This document shows positions 1-48,048 of a stretch of 64,000 bases of DNA, one piece after another. Numbering within the stretch: the first letter of the stretch is position 1; each line of letters starts with the position of its first letter. A program made the position numbers and the translations under genes. Source of the stretch: Notospermus geniculatus (Eukaryota > Nemertea > Pilidiophora > Heteronemertea > Lineidae); assembly GCA_002633025.1 (NCBI GenBank), contig NMRB01000245.1, positions 138,072 through 202,071 of the forward strand, written 5' to 3'. The notes beneath the pieces are model-generated. The model was not told the DNA's origin. It did not search any database and saw only the letters and a program-made list of their open reading frames with translations.

Positions 1-395
1 TTATATTCCTTTACCTTTGTGCATCTTTTCGCTTTGTGCTTGTTACGTATTACACAAGTCATATTTATTAATTTATAAACTTTCTTTCAGCATGTTCAGC
101 CAAATGAAGCTCTGCGCCAGTTACCTACACTCTGCTTGTGGTCAGACTGAGAGGCCCTGCAGTTATTCAACCCTTCTTTTCAGCTGAATTAGTTTCTCCT
201 TAATTGTCCAGCGGCCACCTTTGGGGCTTGGTCGCTATTCTTTCCTTAATTGCTTGTTTGCCCTGTCTACACAGGCTATGTAGTTCTACATTCGGGTTTC
301 AGCTCAGTCTTTTCTAGAGTTTCAGATTGTAAAGTTCCACTTGAAAAAGACCCCGGTTGGGGTCGAAAATTCGTGAATTCTGGAGATTGACTTCT
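1..395 (+). repeat. Penelope-like terminal repeat pieces with hammerhead-like hairpin
   Basis: Bases 290-395 match 47226-47330 (GTTTCAGCTCAGTCT, TCTAGAGTTTC, GATTGTAAAGTTCCA, then the hairpin GACCCCGGTTGGGGTC followed by GAAAATTCG). Bases 1-49 match the sequence flanking the insertion at 39975-40641. Read together, the pieces look like the tail of one unit followed by the head of the next. The hammerhead-like hairpin is at about 335-386. Assignment to Penelope-like elements is inference. Confidence 0.5.
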
Positions 396-402
396 TGTTT
401 AT

Positions 403-490
403 TATCGTATATTCATGCGCCGTGTGTAATACACGTGCCTTGGAAACTCCGAAGTAGTCCGTAGCCGTCTCCAGAGATTAGTAGTGGAGC
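403..490 (-). repeat. Dispersed repeat abutting the exon-6 donor
   Basis: Read on the minus strand, this stretch matches about 85 bases of the palindromic element near 26975-27070, including CTAATCTCTGG, GCTACGGACTACTTCGG and CACGGCGCATGAATATAC. It begins about 10 bases after the exon-6 splice donor. Confidence 0.7.
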
Positions 491-501
491 GACAAACTTA
501 C

Positions 502-35468
<34,967 letters not shown>

Positions 35469-36530
35469 TGTCTCAATCCTCCTCGAATGCAACTAAACAA
35501 AATTCAAATCCCCTCCAAAGTTTTCTTGAAATTTACTCCAAAGTTTTGTTCGGCGGTGGGTCAGTTATTCCAGGGTACGTCTTGCGGGCACCATGTTCCT
35601 AGATCGTCTGCTAGGATCACCGGGTCTTCTATGCTTTAACGACTGATTCATTGGGCACCTGGTTAAGAACAGGCAGATGCCGGCTCTTGCTGACGAACAA
35701 CGGGGGTGGTGAGTGGGAAATGAGTGGCTGTTTAAACCAATAAACCATTTGCCAAATTGAACAGCACAACCTGTCTAACCTATAAATAACAAATGAAATC
35801 GCCCCGTCGAGTGCTTGTTTGGACCTGGCTTCAAGCATTTTGCAAGTGTAGAGGCCTTGGTTTGGAATGTCCGATCAACAGGGCTGCGTGGATTTGGGAG
35901 TTTTCCTGTACCGCTTTGTTTTTGTTTATTTCCTTGGCAGAAGCTGTATTTTTCGGCCAAATATGCATAAAGAAAAAATGTCCCCAAGAATAATTAGGCC
36001 TATCATGGGGAGATCCTATTGTTGCATTCCAATCTTAAATAATTGGTTGCTGTAGCCATGAACCTTAATTCGTCATGTAACAATAGCAGCGGATACTTTT
36101 TTACAGGGACAATCCCAACTGTTACACCTGCCTAGCTCCTGCCGTCACGTGATCGCCGTTTCAAACACTGATTTGTAAACAAAAGAGCAATCAATGTCTT
36201 TCTCATCGATTGCATTTTCGGGATTATGGACGACAGGCGCTACCGAACTGAGTGTTAGATCCTACCGGTGAAATCAGGGAACCAATCTCGTTGTCGGTCC
36301 TGAAGATAGCCTTCACTCTACTCGGGCGTGGGACAGTTTGATTTACTGAGATCGGCTTCGACTAACGATGACGTGGTTCATCCCACGAGATAGCCTGTCC
36401 TTGATTTGTACGGTGTGCCCTTTCATACCCGGATTTAAAGGGAACGTGCCATAAAGTGATAATTTATGAATAAGCGCGAAGGTAAAATCATTCTTCCTTG
36501 CTATTTCATGTGATCTACGATGTTATGGTT
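35469..36530. other. Region upstream of the P450 gene
   Basis: Presumed 5' region of the minus-strand gene. I see no TATA box near the start codon. A CCAATCA-rich repeat lies at 36160-36300. Confidence 0.4.
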
Positions 36531-37757
36531 CCATCACTCACACACGATAGTAGCGTGCGGTTCAGCATCTAGCCCGATCCCAGTCGGCCTTACCGTCGGT
36601 AAGTGCCGTGCACTACCGAAGATGACGTCATGACATGTAAACATCTCAAATCGCAGGAAAACAGGAAAATGAGATGGGAGTTTATGAAGTTTGACGACGC
36701 GTTATTGTGATAACAAGGATAGGCCTTTGTTTTTCCTAATGAATTGCGCAGGTTGCCGCCCGGTTTGAGAACATCACGGATCATCACGTCGGAAAGCAGT
36801 CGATGAAATAAAGCGCGTTGATTGGTCGCTCTCATTCAACAAAAGAGCAATCATCTGTTTTTTTTCACAAATCACCAACAACGTGTATTTTTCGGCTGCT
36901 TTTCGGGATTATGAGTGACAGTCGCAACAGATGACCATTGAGAGAAATTCTCATGCAATACAATTTGAAATCCCTATAGTCGATCACCGATATCAATTTA
37001 GCTTCATACATGTAGTTTGATGTACATACGTACATGTACCTATAAACATTGCATTTGGAAAAAATCATGTTCATTTCATTAAAATTTTCATTCTGTGACG
37101 TAAAATCTCTCGGAATTTCATATACGGCCACTTTCACCCCACGGATCCATCACTCACACACGATAGTAGCGTGCGGTTCAGCATCTAGCCCGATCCCAGT
37201 CGGCCTTACCGTCGGTAAGTGCCGTGCACTACCGAAGGTGACGTCATGACATGTAAACATCTCAAATCGCAGGAAAACAGGAAAATGAGATGGGAGTTTA
37301 TGAAGTGTGACGACGCGTTATTGTGATAACAAGGATAGGCCTTTGTTTTTCCTAATGAATTGCGCAGGTTGCCGTTTGAGAACATCACGGATCATCACGT
37401 CGGAAAGCAGTCGATGAAATAAAGCGCGTTGATTGGTCGCTCTCATTCAACAAAAGAGCAATCATTTGTTTTTTTCACAAATCACCAACAACGTGTATTT
37501 TTCGGCTGCTTTTCGGGATTATGAGTGACAGTCGCAACAGATGACCATTGAGAGAAATTCTCATGCAATACAATTTGAAATCCCTATAGTCGATCACCGA
37601 TATCAATTTAGCTTCATACATGTAGTTTGATGTACATGTACGTACATGTATCTATAAACATTGCATTTGGAAAAAATCATGTTCATTTCATTAAAATTTT
37701 CGTTTTGTGACGTAAAATCTCTCGGAATTTCATATACGGCCACTTTCACCCCACGGC
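36531..37757 (+). repeat. Tandem duplication, 0.61-kb unit, two copies
   Basis: Units 36531-37146 and 37147-37757 both start CCATCACTCACACACGATAG and end ACGGCCACTTTCACCCCACG. CTTACCGTCGGTAAG is a perfect short palindrome in each. Open frames appear in both copies but show no protein family. Confidence 0.85.
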
Positions 37758-37845
37758 CACTTCCACCCCCACGACCACGTCCACCGTCACTACCAAATCC
37801 ACCCCCACGACCACGTCCGCCGCCAGCTGCTCCACCCCCGACTTG
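37755..37845. repeat. GC-rich minisatellite
   Basis: CCACCCCCACGACCACGTCC occurs twice with variants between. The minus frame gives Gly/Arg repeats, which I take as a by-product. Confidence 0.6.
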
Positions 37846-38811
37846 TTTTGTAATTAATTCTATAAATAACCACTCAAGATTTTCCAATTTAGTTGTTTGC
37901 ACTTTAAAGAGGGCAAAATTACCTACTAGTATTTTATTCTTTTGGATTTCTAAATCAATAATTACGCACAGCCACATTATAATGTTTATCAATTATTTCA
38001 TGCGAGCGCAACAGCTCCATCCTACGCCTAGACTGGTACCCGATCCCAACAATTTTACATCGGACTTTTGCATACGTATGTTAGGACCGGTACCGCCTAT
38101 CGCGTTCGTGGATCTGATTGGCCGATGCTGGCGCAGGTAATAAGTATAGGAACTATTATGTTGATGTATTTTTAAGACACCTTCATGATTGGTGGATTTC
38201 CTGGGTCAAATGGAGGTCACCTTCTATCTGCATTCCGGTACGTCAGCTGTGTTGAGAATTGAATAAATTTCCTAGTGACGTGACTGGCAGAATTCCTCCC
38301 AAAATGGTGGCCAAAACTGGTCCTACCAAACAAGCCACGACTGCAGCGCGCAGGTTGGTAGGATTAGGCACTAGTCTATCCTACGCCCAGTTTACGATTC
38401 AAGACCATTTCACTCTACATTTCGCGGTCATTGAGAGACTGTTTTCGAACGTTTCCACCAGCAGACGTTTCCTTTAAACATTTCTCTTGGCATCCCTCCC
38501 GGCGGTAGGTTCTCCGTTACCTAGCGGATCAAACAAGCATGACCGTACGAGTGTAATTACGTTGCCGTCCATCGTCGGACAAGAGCAAACAGGTTTACAA
38601 CCACGATAAGTAGACATAATGATGAGAGCGTACCAAGGTAGACAGACTGGAGGAAAAACCAACCGTGATAATTGTACGGAAGAGACGGACGCGGTTGGTG
38701 AGAAGTTGGGAGTGACCTTAACCGGGCACCGCAAGAGAATCCCGATTTCGTCGAAGATTTGAACGCCAAGAATATGGTAGGCCTACCGGTACCGGTACGT
38801 TTCATCAAAAA

Positions 38812-39256
38812 CAGGGTTCTTCCCCCCCCCCTGAGCCAGGGAAAAAAGTATGACTTTTTAATGACTTTTGTATGACGTTCCAGCTTTACTTTATGACCAT
38901 TTGGTCACCAATAAGTCTAAAAATTGCTGAATTCTCGGCTTTGTTTGCTAAATTCTGGGTGTCATTGTCCAGCAAAGCTGTAGGAATGTGTGTGTGTGTG
39001 GGGGGGGGGGGCTGTTGCTGCAGTCCCTACAATGTAGCAGCACCGAAGCACGAGCCGAACTATCGGCGGGGGGTCCGGGGGCCTCCCCCGGGAAAATGTT
39101 TAGAAAATAAGAGTGCTTTTACGCCATTTCCTGGCATTTGAGAATATTTTATGACTTTTTAATGACTTTTGCACCATTTCCAAAATTTCATGACTTTTTT
39201 AGGCCTTATTTTCAGACTTTCATATTTTATGACTTTTTTATGGGGGAAGAACCCTG
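38812..39256. mobile_element. hAT-like non-autonomous element
   Basis: CAGGGTTCTTCCCCC and GGGGGAAGAACCCTG are inverted ends of hAT type. TATGACTTTTTAATGACTTTT recurs inside. No flanking duplication found. Confidence 0.65.
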
Positions 39257-39796
39257 AACTGATGAACAGTTACTGATGGACAGTTACAGTTACAGTAACC
39301 CTGAACAGTTACTGATGGACACCTCGTTNGGATTGAATCCGGACCATATCGGTGCCGTGACAGGCGCCGATCGATGCATCCACTGCGCTCGCCACTCTGA
39401 CAGCCCAAAAACGCCGGGAGATCATGGAATTAATTAGCTGATCGTTAATGCACCCCTTGATCGTTTCAGACCAGAGAAAACCAAGTGGCGCTCGGCCAGG
39501 AACCGCGACTCGCGACCACTCCCGGTCTCCAGACAGTATCATCAGGCGCGGATCCAAGCCGGGCCAAATCTGTAAAATCGACCGTGAGATTCTGGAACTT
39601 GGCGCAAAAAAATTCAATGTTCCTAACACAGGGCCGCACCCTACTCAGTGGGTGTGTGACAGAATCTGTATAGCCTACGCCCTCGTTTTCCTGTCCCCTT
39701 GAATTGTTTGTCAGGGCCCTCAGGAGGTCCTTTAGAATCCCCTACTAGACAAAAATGTGACATGTAGGCCTAGGCCTAAATGACATTACCACGTCG

Positions 39797-39974
39797 CAGG
39801 GCCGGCGCGGCCGGGGGGGGGTAGGGGGGGTATTTACCCCCTCAATAATTGTGGGTGATGTGCCCTTTTTGGTTGGGGTGCCCTTTTGAAAAGGGCAGGC
39901 AATTATTCTGTTTTTTTTTTCCTACAAATCTGGAAGTTGACTTCCTTTATATTCCTTTACCTTTCTGCATCTTT
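39797..39974. repeat. Extra left-end piece of the CAGGGCCGG element plus flank
   Basis: Bases 39797-39907 repeat the first 110 bases of the element that starts at 39975. 39921-39974 matches the Penelope-like repeat at the window start. Confidence 0.65.
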
Positions 39975-40641
39975 CAGGGCCGGCGCGGCCGGGGGGGTAG
40001 GGGGGGTATTTACCCCCTCAATAATTGTGGGTGATGTGCCCTTTTTGGTTGGGGTGCCCTTTTGAAAAGGGCAGGCAATTCCCAAAAGGGCACTTTGCAC
40101 GCCCCTCCAAGTGTTATGTCTATCGACCCCCGCCCAGATGCCAGGAAATCACATTTCCGGTACTTCAGAATCAAAATTTTCTCGGGGAGTAGGGCATTTT
40201 GTTTCGTTGTGCTTTGAAATTATACTTAACTTAATCTCTCCAGACCCGTAGGCCTACCTAGCATAGGGATGGGAGGGGGGGGCACACGCCCCCGCCCAGG
40301 CCCATCGTTCAAAAACATTTTTTTCAGCAAAATCAAATGGGAAAAAAGATCATTATTTTTATTGTTCGTGTCTCAGGGTGCAGGAAATTACCTAAAATCA
40401 CATCTCAGAGCTTCTAATTTTCAAAATTTTCCTGGGGGAGGCCCCCAGACCCCCCCCCACACACACAAAACCGGTCTCTTCGGCGCCATGCTGGAAGGCG
40501 AAGCCCACGTCCGTTGAGCTTATCTGCTTAAAATGCCTCCCTAGCGAAAAAAAGCTAGCTACGGCCCTGCTGTCGCTCTGTATGTAGGTGCCCCTATTGA
40601 TGGTGTACCCCCTCAATGGAAAAGTGGCCGCGCCGGCCCTG
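39975..40641. mobile_element. 667-bp TIR element with 5-bp duplication
   Basis: CAGGGCCGGCGCGGCC and GGCCGCGCCGGCCCTG are perfect ends. TCTTT flanks both sides (39970-39974, 40642-40646). Bases 11-45 of the window (TTACCTTTGTGCATCTTTTC...) are the same host repeat without the insertion. The interior has poly-G/C tracts and no recognised gene. Confidence 0.85.
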
Positions 40642-40669
40642 TCTTTTCGCTTTGTGCTTGTTACGTAAA

Positions 40670-42589
40670 GCCAGTCCACTACGGCGATCGAGTGCCCAGT
40701 TGCAACGCAACCCAGTTGCAAAGCAAGTCGCAACGCAAAATCAGCTTGAAAATCAAATGTAGATTCCTATCTCCAGTGGAACTGGACTATTACAATCATT
40801 GCTGCAAACACCGAAAACTTACACTGTAGGCCTACGAGGAGTATGTAACCGATTCGCAAACGTTGTTGTATATAGTACAAAATACATGGTCATGAGAAGT
40901 TACTCCCGAGTCGCTGTTTATTAGGCCACCAGGTTATCTTCGTTTCTCATCCCACCCAATCCCTGTCCATGACTGGCGACACTGTCAATGGTTTTTGTGG
41001 GAACCAACGATAGAGCTTTTATAGTCGGGGTTCTATCTTCTGCCAATAGGCGGCGGGTCTGTTAACGTTAGTAATCGATTAACGCTGTTAATCGATTCGA
41101 TTCAAGATTTTAACAAGCCTTTCGGCGACATGGTTCACTAGTTGTGACAGGTAGGAGACGCGGTTACGAGTTGACCCAGGTACGAGTCGACCTGGTTACG
41201 AGTTGACTTGTTACCGTCTCCGGCCTACTCCATATACCAATCTCCATCCAAGCAGGCATCTATTGTATTTTAACACCTCTGCCACACCAGCTACCGTAGC
41301 CTCGTAGATGCAAACTTTTTCTCACAAATGATGACAAATACTTGTTATTTCAGCGTGATCAACGAAAGGAACCTTTGGTATCAATTATATATTGTCATAT
41401 TTACGTATCAATGAGTTAGAGTTAGAGATGAACAGCCAAAAAATAGCCTCTTCAAGCTCTGAAATTTCAAATATCTAAAAAATAGGCGAAAATATTTCCC
41501 ATATGCCGCGCAGACACGCATTTATAATACAAAAATCATCCCCTCCAAATTTCACCTCGAAAGGTTGAACCATGGCTGAGAAAATCCGGCGAACATAAAC
41601 CGTGAAAGAAAATCAAGGATGGCAATAATGGTCACTCTAGTGAACCAATGGTTTGAGGCGATGGCGCTAATCCCAATCCTTTTTGTGATGAATTTTCAAA
41701 ATGACCTGGCTTTGCTTACACCTTCATGGAAAATACCAACACCACCGATGTAGATCATTCTTTCGTTACTACTGCTCGTCACTAGACGGCTCTGGTGACT
41801 GAACAAAATTGGCTCTCTTCGCGAGCAAGAGTTCCATCAACACACGAGCCGGTGCAACACGAACGGAAAAGAAGCTGCTAAAATCAGAAACAGCACTGTG
41901 TTTTAAACATTTTGGCAGATCCTCAACTTCTTCCAGGACATATCTGTCAAAGATGTTTTTGCAACGTCGTAGGCCTACAGCCCTTTCAAGATGAAATTCA
42001 TTGAGGGAAGTAGAGTTTTTTAGGTTCTTGCTGACTTTCTCTTCAAAGGTACCTTTATCATGAAATCAAGTGAATGAAGTTTGTAGAGATCTGGTTTTAG
42101 TCCACGGATACAACTAATAGTAGGCCTACGAGTGTTGCCCACGACTAATAACTAGGTAGTTCTACGAGGCACGCGAGCAAGCATTGGTCATATCTTGCCA
42201 AGTCGTCTGCTACTTATAATGACGTCATCGCTCAAGCCAATCACGCGCCTCGTCCCAAGTAGCGCAGAGATTTTCAGGGCTTAGCAAGTGCGGGACCACC
42301 GGCCACTCGCCAGCTGCTAATAGATTCACCATAGTGCGGAGAAAATCGAACTTGTTTCAAGTTCTTCACTTCGTGGATCGTGATCTGGAGGCTATTTTGC
42401 TTCCTTGCCGACTCGGAATTATCATCGAACGACCTTGGAATGAATCTTCGTACGAGTTCAAGGCATTGCGGATGCGTTCAGTTCATGGATTATCATTTTT
42501 TGTTCGAAGTATGACAAGGAAAGCGAGACCATATTTTATGATGCCATTCGACTAGCCAGTCAGGAGGGAGTTGTGAAATCGTTTGGCGT
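40670..42589. other. Intergenic, no gene seen
   Basis: A short GGTTACGAGTTGAC-type minisatellite lies at 41160-41215. Otherwise no feature recognised before the promoter of the next gene. Confidence 0.45.
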
Positions 42590-42597
42590 TTATAAGA
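42590..42597 (+). promoter_or_regulatory. Putative TATA box
   Basis: TTATAAGA lies about 75 bases upstream of the first ATG. TTCATTT near 42620 would fit an initiator about 30 bases downstream. Confidence 0.5.
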
Positions 42598-42664
42598 ATT
42601 GCATCACATTAGCAGCCCGTTCATTTGCCGCGTCGGCGTTCAGCAAAACTGCAGCATTGAGAGC

Positions 42665-43112
42665 ATGTTTGGAAAAATGGCGGGAAAGTGTTCGATTTTG
42701 GTAATGCTAAATGTGCTCGTCTGGGCCGCGTCTGCCCAAGATGGCACATCACAAAAAGACCTTGGGAAGCGCCTACAAAACATGGAGGACAGGATACAGT
42801 GGCTAACAACAGAGCATCGAAACATGACAAACGTGGTGTCAAAACTTCACCACCGTCTCCACAACGCACATCACAAATTGACTGAAATAAAAGGAGAGGA
42901 GTTATCCAGGGAGAAATTAATATCTGACATGCGGGACCAGTTAGAACAGCAGAGCAATGCTATTTCGCGATTAGAGCAGGATAATGAACAACTGAGAGGC
43001 GTGATTCTCCAACTTTCACAGGTTGTCCAGGCAATACGTGGTCAGCCATTGGGGACTACCTTGGCACCCGTTATGAAAACAACAAAATCCACATTGCCAA
43101 CAACGCCTAGAG
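42665..43112 (+). CDS. Secreted coiled-coil protein, first exon
   Basis: ATG at 42665 gives MFGKMAGKCSILVMLNVLVW; a second ATG at 42677 (AAAATGG) has better context and keeps the same signal peptide, with likely cleavage after AASA (residue 24). Residues 34-125 form heptads rich in Leu, Gln and Glu (LGKRLQNMEDRIQWL, LEQQSNAISRLEQDNEQL), a probable parallel coiled coil. NMT (53-55) is a possible N-glycosylation site. A Thr/Pro-rich linker (131-148) ends the exon at AGAG before GTAAGT, in phase 1. This layout is common in secreted oligomers that carry a C-terminal ligand-binding head such as fibrinogen-like or C1q, but I could not find such an exon to 64000. Function unknown. Confidence 0.75.
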
Positions 43113-43262
43113 GTAAGTGACGTTGCCCATTTTTAAATAATTATTGAAAGGGAACTTTTTTTAGCTCGTAACCGCTATACCATTTACTGAAACGTTCGTT
43201 TAATGCACAGTGCCTTGTTCAAATTAGACGAAAAGTAGAATTTTGCATTAAAAGTATTTTTG

Positions 43263-45415
43263 ACATTTAAATTGGCAGGAGTGGCATTTAAGACACAAAC
43301 ATTTGTCTACCATAGACCGGTGCGTCAACGCCTTGGCTTATATTATTCAATGCTGTGTGATGTCCTCTCAGTCGAGGTTCGCCTTTTTTTCACGATTATT
43401 GCCGATCTTATTCACAGTAATTTCCTTTGATAATCCATCTTCTGTGCATTTCAGCATGAACGTAGAATTTCTAATGTTCCTTTTCTGAAATATAAAAGGG
43501 ACTTCACAGGCAATAGGGCGAGTGATGAATTAGCCATATGCACCAACAGGTATATCATGCCGACGTTGTCTAACATTCGGAGTGTTTTCTCTAAAATCAT
43601 TCTCTGTCCACAATGATAACAATTCGTATGTTTGTCCAGCCCCAGATCGGGATTTCACAAAGTTATTAGCAAGACAAAGTCACAGACAATGTTGTGCTGA
43701 ATTGTATATGCAAGGTTTAACTGAATAACTTTTTGTATATGTCTAATTAAGAGAAGAGAGAAATTGGGTTTAACACGCCCAGACCAGCAATTAAAAGGTA
43801 ACAGTGAAGGATATATTACTATTAGCATGAAAGTGTCAAATTGTATTCATAAGTGTTTTTATTAACGGTCAAGTGTGCTTAATATAATATGGCACACTAC
43901 AGACATGATTTGACCTGTTATTAATTGGCTAATTATTGGAGTAGAGGTGCATAATATCTAACTCATCGAACAAATAACCGTGACATTTCCTAATATTTAG
44001 CAGAATCCGTTTTTCGCTGGATCCATAGGATGTCTTGACGTTGTGAAGGTCTCGACCTTTTGAACATTCTTTTTGTCCTTTGCTAAAAATCATTACATTC
44101 ATTTGCATTATCCTTACAATTTACGCAACAGTACATAACACACTTAACAATTCCTTTGGAGGCCAGCGAGTGCTCGTCCAGATCGTCAAATTAAAACGCA
44201 ATTCCTATCGTTAAATGTATTTGCACGAGCTAGCAAGTAAGAACAATATCTAGTTCGATGAATGGGGACTATGCTGTAACAGTGTTGACCCATTGTGTGG
44301 TGTTCATGCAATCCGTCTTACATGTCTTATAACAACATTTAAATTGGCAGGAGTGGCATTTAAGACACAAACATTTGTCTACCATAGACCGGTGCGTCAA
44401 CGCCTTGGCTTATATTATTCAATGCTTTGTGATGTCCTCTCCGTTGAGGTTCGCCTTTTTTCACGATTATTGCCGATCTTATTCACAGTAATTTCCTTTG
44501 ATAATCCATCTTCTGTGCATTTCAGCATGAACGTAGAATTTCTAATGTTCCTTTTCTGAAATAGAAAAGGGACTTCACAGGCAATAGGGCGAGTGATGAA
44601 TTAGCCATATGCACCAACAGGTATATCATGCCGACGTTGTCTAACATTCGGAGTGTTTTCTCTAAAATCATTCTCTGTCCACAATGATAACAATTGTATG
44701 TTTGTCCAGCCCCAGATCGGGATTTCACAAAGTTATTAGCAAGACAAAGTCACAGACAATGTTGTGCTGAATTGTACATGTATATGCAAGGTTTAACTGA
44801 ATAACTTTTTGTATATGTCTAATTAAGAGAAGAGAGAAATTGGGTTTAACACGCCCAGACCAGCAATTAAAAGGTAACAGTGAAGGATATATTACTATTA
44901 GCATGAAAGTGTCAAATTGTATTCATAAGTGTTTTTATTAACGGTCAAGTGTGCTAATATAATATGGCACACTACAGACATGATTTGACGTGTTATTAAT
45001 TGGCTAATTACATGTATTGGAGTAGAGGTGCATAATACAATATGATATCTAACTCATCGAACAAATAACCGTGACATTTCCTAATATTTAGCAGAATCCG
45101 TTTTTCGCTGGATCCATAGGATGTCTTGACGTTGTGAAGGTCTCGACCTTTTGAACATTCTTTTTGTCATGACATTCATTTGCATTATCCTTACAATTTA
45201 CGCAACAGTACAAACACACTTAACAATTCCTTTGGAGGCCAGCGGGTGCTCGTCCAGATCGTCAAATTAAAACGCAATTCCTATCGTTAAATGTATTTGC
45301 ACGAGCTAGCAAGTAAGAACAATAATATCTAGTTCGATGAATGGGGACTATGCTGTAACAGTGTTGACCCATTGTGTGGTGTTCATGCAATCCGTCTTAC
45401 ATGTCTTATAACAAT
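43263..45415 (+). repeat. Tandem duplication, 1.07-kb unit, two copies
   Basis: Units 43263-44334 and 44335-45415 share ACATTTAAATTGGCAGG to TACATGTCTTATAACAA with few differences (for example ACATGTAT gained near 44777). Lies in the first intron of the coiled-coil gene. Open frames here are equal in both copies and unlike known proteins. Confidence 0.85.
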
Positions 45416-45769
45416 TTAATAGTTACATCATTACTTATTGTTAAAGTGATTATTATATCGGTGTATATTATTTACATAAACTACAAAGTTAGCGAAGGCG
45501 TTCCTGGTTCTGATATCGATAAACAGGTATGAGTAATTTGATCTACACTGACGGATCTTGCCAAAAATGAATTGTATTTACGATGGTATTTGCTCGAGTT
45601 GGATGCCAGGTCAAAGTCTCATTGCTACAATGTATGATCGACTGACTGAACTCTCCTCACTTGCAGAAAGTGTGGACCTAAGGTCAAGATGACCATAATA
45701 CCATCAATCCGATTTGGGCAGATTTCTAGATGGATTCGTGACCCTGATCAACCAGGTTCGTGATTCTGG

Positions 45770-45910
45770 TACCCTTCTTCTTGGAAAATCGCCTCAAAAT
45801 CCAAAGAAGCTGGTTCTTAGCTTCTCAACAAGTACACAAAGAAAGTGTAAGAAGCAGTGGTGAGAAAGGATAACCTTGTAGCACTCCTTCGATCGTGTCT
45901 GGATGTTCCG
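45770..45910 (-). pseudogene. Degenerate LINE reverse-transcriptase fragment
   Basis: On minus, EHPDTIEGVLQGYPFSPLLL matches the RT motif (GVxQGxxxSPLLF) before a stop. Flanking frames are broken. Low-level remnant only. Confidence 0.4.
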
Positions 45911-46029
45911 AGAAACTGTCTGATTGATTAGACTAAGTATGAGCTCAGGGTACGATAGCCAAACAACCCTACCCTTAGGGTCGGTCTGACTATCATAATC
46001 ACCTTACCTTTATCTTTATCGTCCAGGTG

Positions 46030-47220
46030 TGTACTCTCGTAGCAGTGGGAGGCATATTCATAATTGCCTGGCTCTCGGCCTTCTTACGACCCCTAACCTC
46101 ATCTACTCGTTATCTCAAACGGTAGATAGGTTCTCAATCAGAAACGAACAGGTACGCAGGATTGTACTTGTAAACATAAAACGGGCAAATAAAAGTATAA
46201 CTCAACCGTAGAATGGAGATACATTTGATATCTGTTCACCAGGCAAGCCTCCGTCTGCATGCTTCAGGCTTGATTTATCCCTGTTGCACTCTTCTACCAA
46301 ATCATTCCATTTAGAGGGAGACTCCACTCATTGTAAACTTTTGATTTTTTATCAATCCTTGAAGACTATTGCCATGAGTTGTGATGTCACCAGTGTCAAT
46401 AGGCCAACGACCTTTGTGTAGTGAATGAGCTAACTGTGACTGCCTATAGGCCTATTGGTTGTACCTTCATAAATATGCATTGAGCACACATAACATCATG
46501 TGTGCTTTGCAATGGTCCCCTTGGGATCCAATTAAAATACTTAAAATGACGAGTTTGCTGATTTTTTAAAAATATGACATGTTGCAGATATCAATGAATT
46601 TGAATGAGTCTCCCTTTAAGTATCTCGTGAAAGTTACCACGTATACGTATCTTGCTGCCAGTTTACTACACTTTGCCCAGTGTTTAGTTGACCATAGGTA
46701 TAGCAGAGCGCGGGTAACGTAGTGGGTAGCGGTTTGAAACTGCGGATGAGTTTACCAGTTTACGGGTAGAACAATACAACGTGATTTTTTGACGACAATT
46801 ACGGTTTGTCTTTCCACTGAGGAACAAAATGGGCCGACGGCGTGGGTTGCAGTTCCATTGATCCTGTAGACCTCTTCAGTTATCTTCAGGTGTCGGGCTA
46901 GTGAGATTCTCCAACGGGCTATGGAGTACAGGAGGATACTGTGTCATTCTTGTTTTGATGGAATACATACCCCTAATAGATATATTAATAATCTTGCTGT
47001 ATGCATCTTAGGCCTTCGTGTACCTCAACGTGCACGTTCGTGTACACGTTCCATTGATTTGGCTTTCCTAAGTCGAAAAGGAGGTGAATGATCTTTCAGT
47101 CTATGTCGAGAAGGAAAGTTCTCACCTCGATCAAAGCGTATCTTATAAATTCTGAGTTCTGCACTTGAGTAATTCCACAAGAATTTTCCGCTATAGCACA
47201 CCATGATACAAATGATGGCA
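46030..47220. other. No gene seen
   Basis: No recognised exon or complete element; likely intron or intergenic sequence. Confidence 0.4.
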
Positions 47221-47225
47221 TTTAC

Positions 47226-47335
47226 AGGGGTTTCAGCTCAGTCTGTTCTAGAGTTTCGGATTGTAAAGTTCCAGCCTGAAGAAGACCCCGGTTGGGGTCG
47301 AAAATTCGCAAACATTCTGGAAATTGACTTTTTAT
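47226..47335 (+). repeat. Penelope-like terminal repeat with hammerhead-like hairpin
   Basis: Matches 290-395. TTCCAG and CTGGAA bracket CCTGAAGAAGACCCCGG and TTGGGGTCGAAAATTCG. Confidence 0.55.
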
Positions 47336-48048
47336 ATATCATTTACATATGTTGAATGTCAATACTCAAGGTTTCACCACTCACCTTGCATAAGAACTCG
47401 CTGGTTCAAAAAAGGACCAAGCCAATCTCCTCATAGTGCAAAAATTGTGCCAGGGTCGGCTGTGATAGACTTTTCAGGTGTTCGATTGGATCATGGCAAG
47501 AAAACGCAAATTCTTGTATCCAAAAACTAAAGCATTATACATTGCTTTTTACTGTTCAAGCGCTCTAACAATTGTTTTGACTGCTTTCAGAATGTTAAAG
47601 CGCTCTAACAATATACGTGTACTAGTATTTGGTTTCCAGCCAGCTGCTGCGACAGAATTGATATCGTCTCACAACAAGGTAACCAAAATTCTCGCGAGAA
47701 ATTCGTACTTGAATATCCACGTACATGTATAATAATTATGTAAACAATAAACAATTGGTTGGGACCACCAATGAAGGCTCGTTTTGTATTGTTGGATGCA
47801 GGTCGCTGCTAACATCCCCAGCTTAGCTACTTAAGAGATTCCTTCCTAAGCATACAGAGCATAGCCTACCATACAAACTATCGTCGGCAGTTGTGATTCT
47901 AACTATGTACATGTAATGTACATGTACTTTACATCACTGCATGTGCATGTAGTTGTAAATGGGAGAAGCTTCTGAGGTTGGCAGAAAAAGCGTCCTTCAT
48001 GTCCCTCAAGCCGAAGGGATCTGATAAGTCGTTAATGCCGTAAGAATA

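Noticed and set aside
37603-37992. Gly/Arg-rich minus frame
   Set aside because: It translates a GC-rich minisatellite and the end of a tandem duplication.
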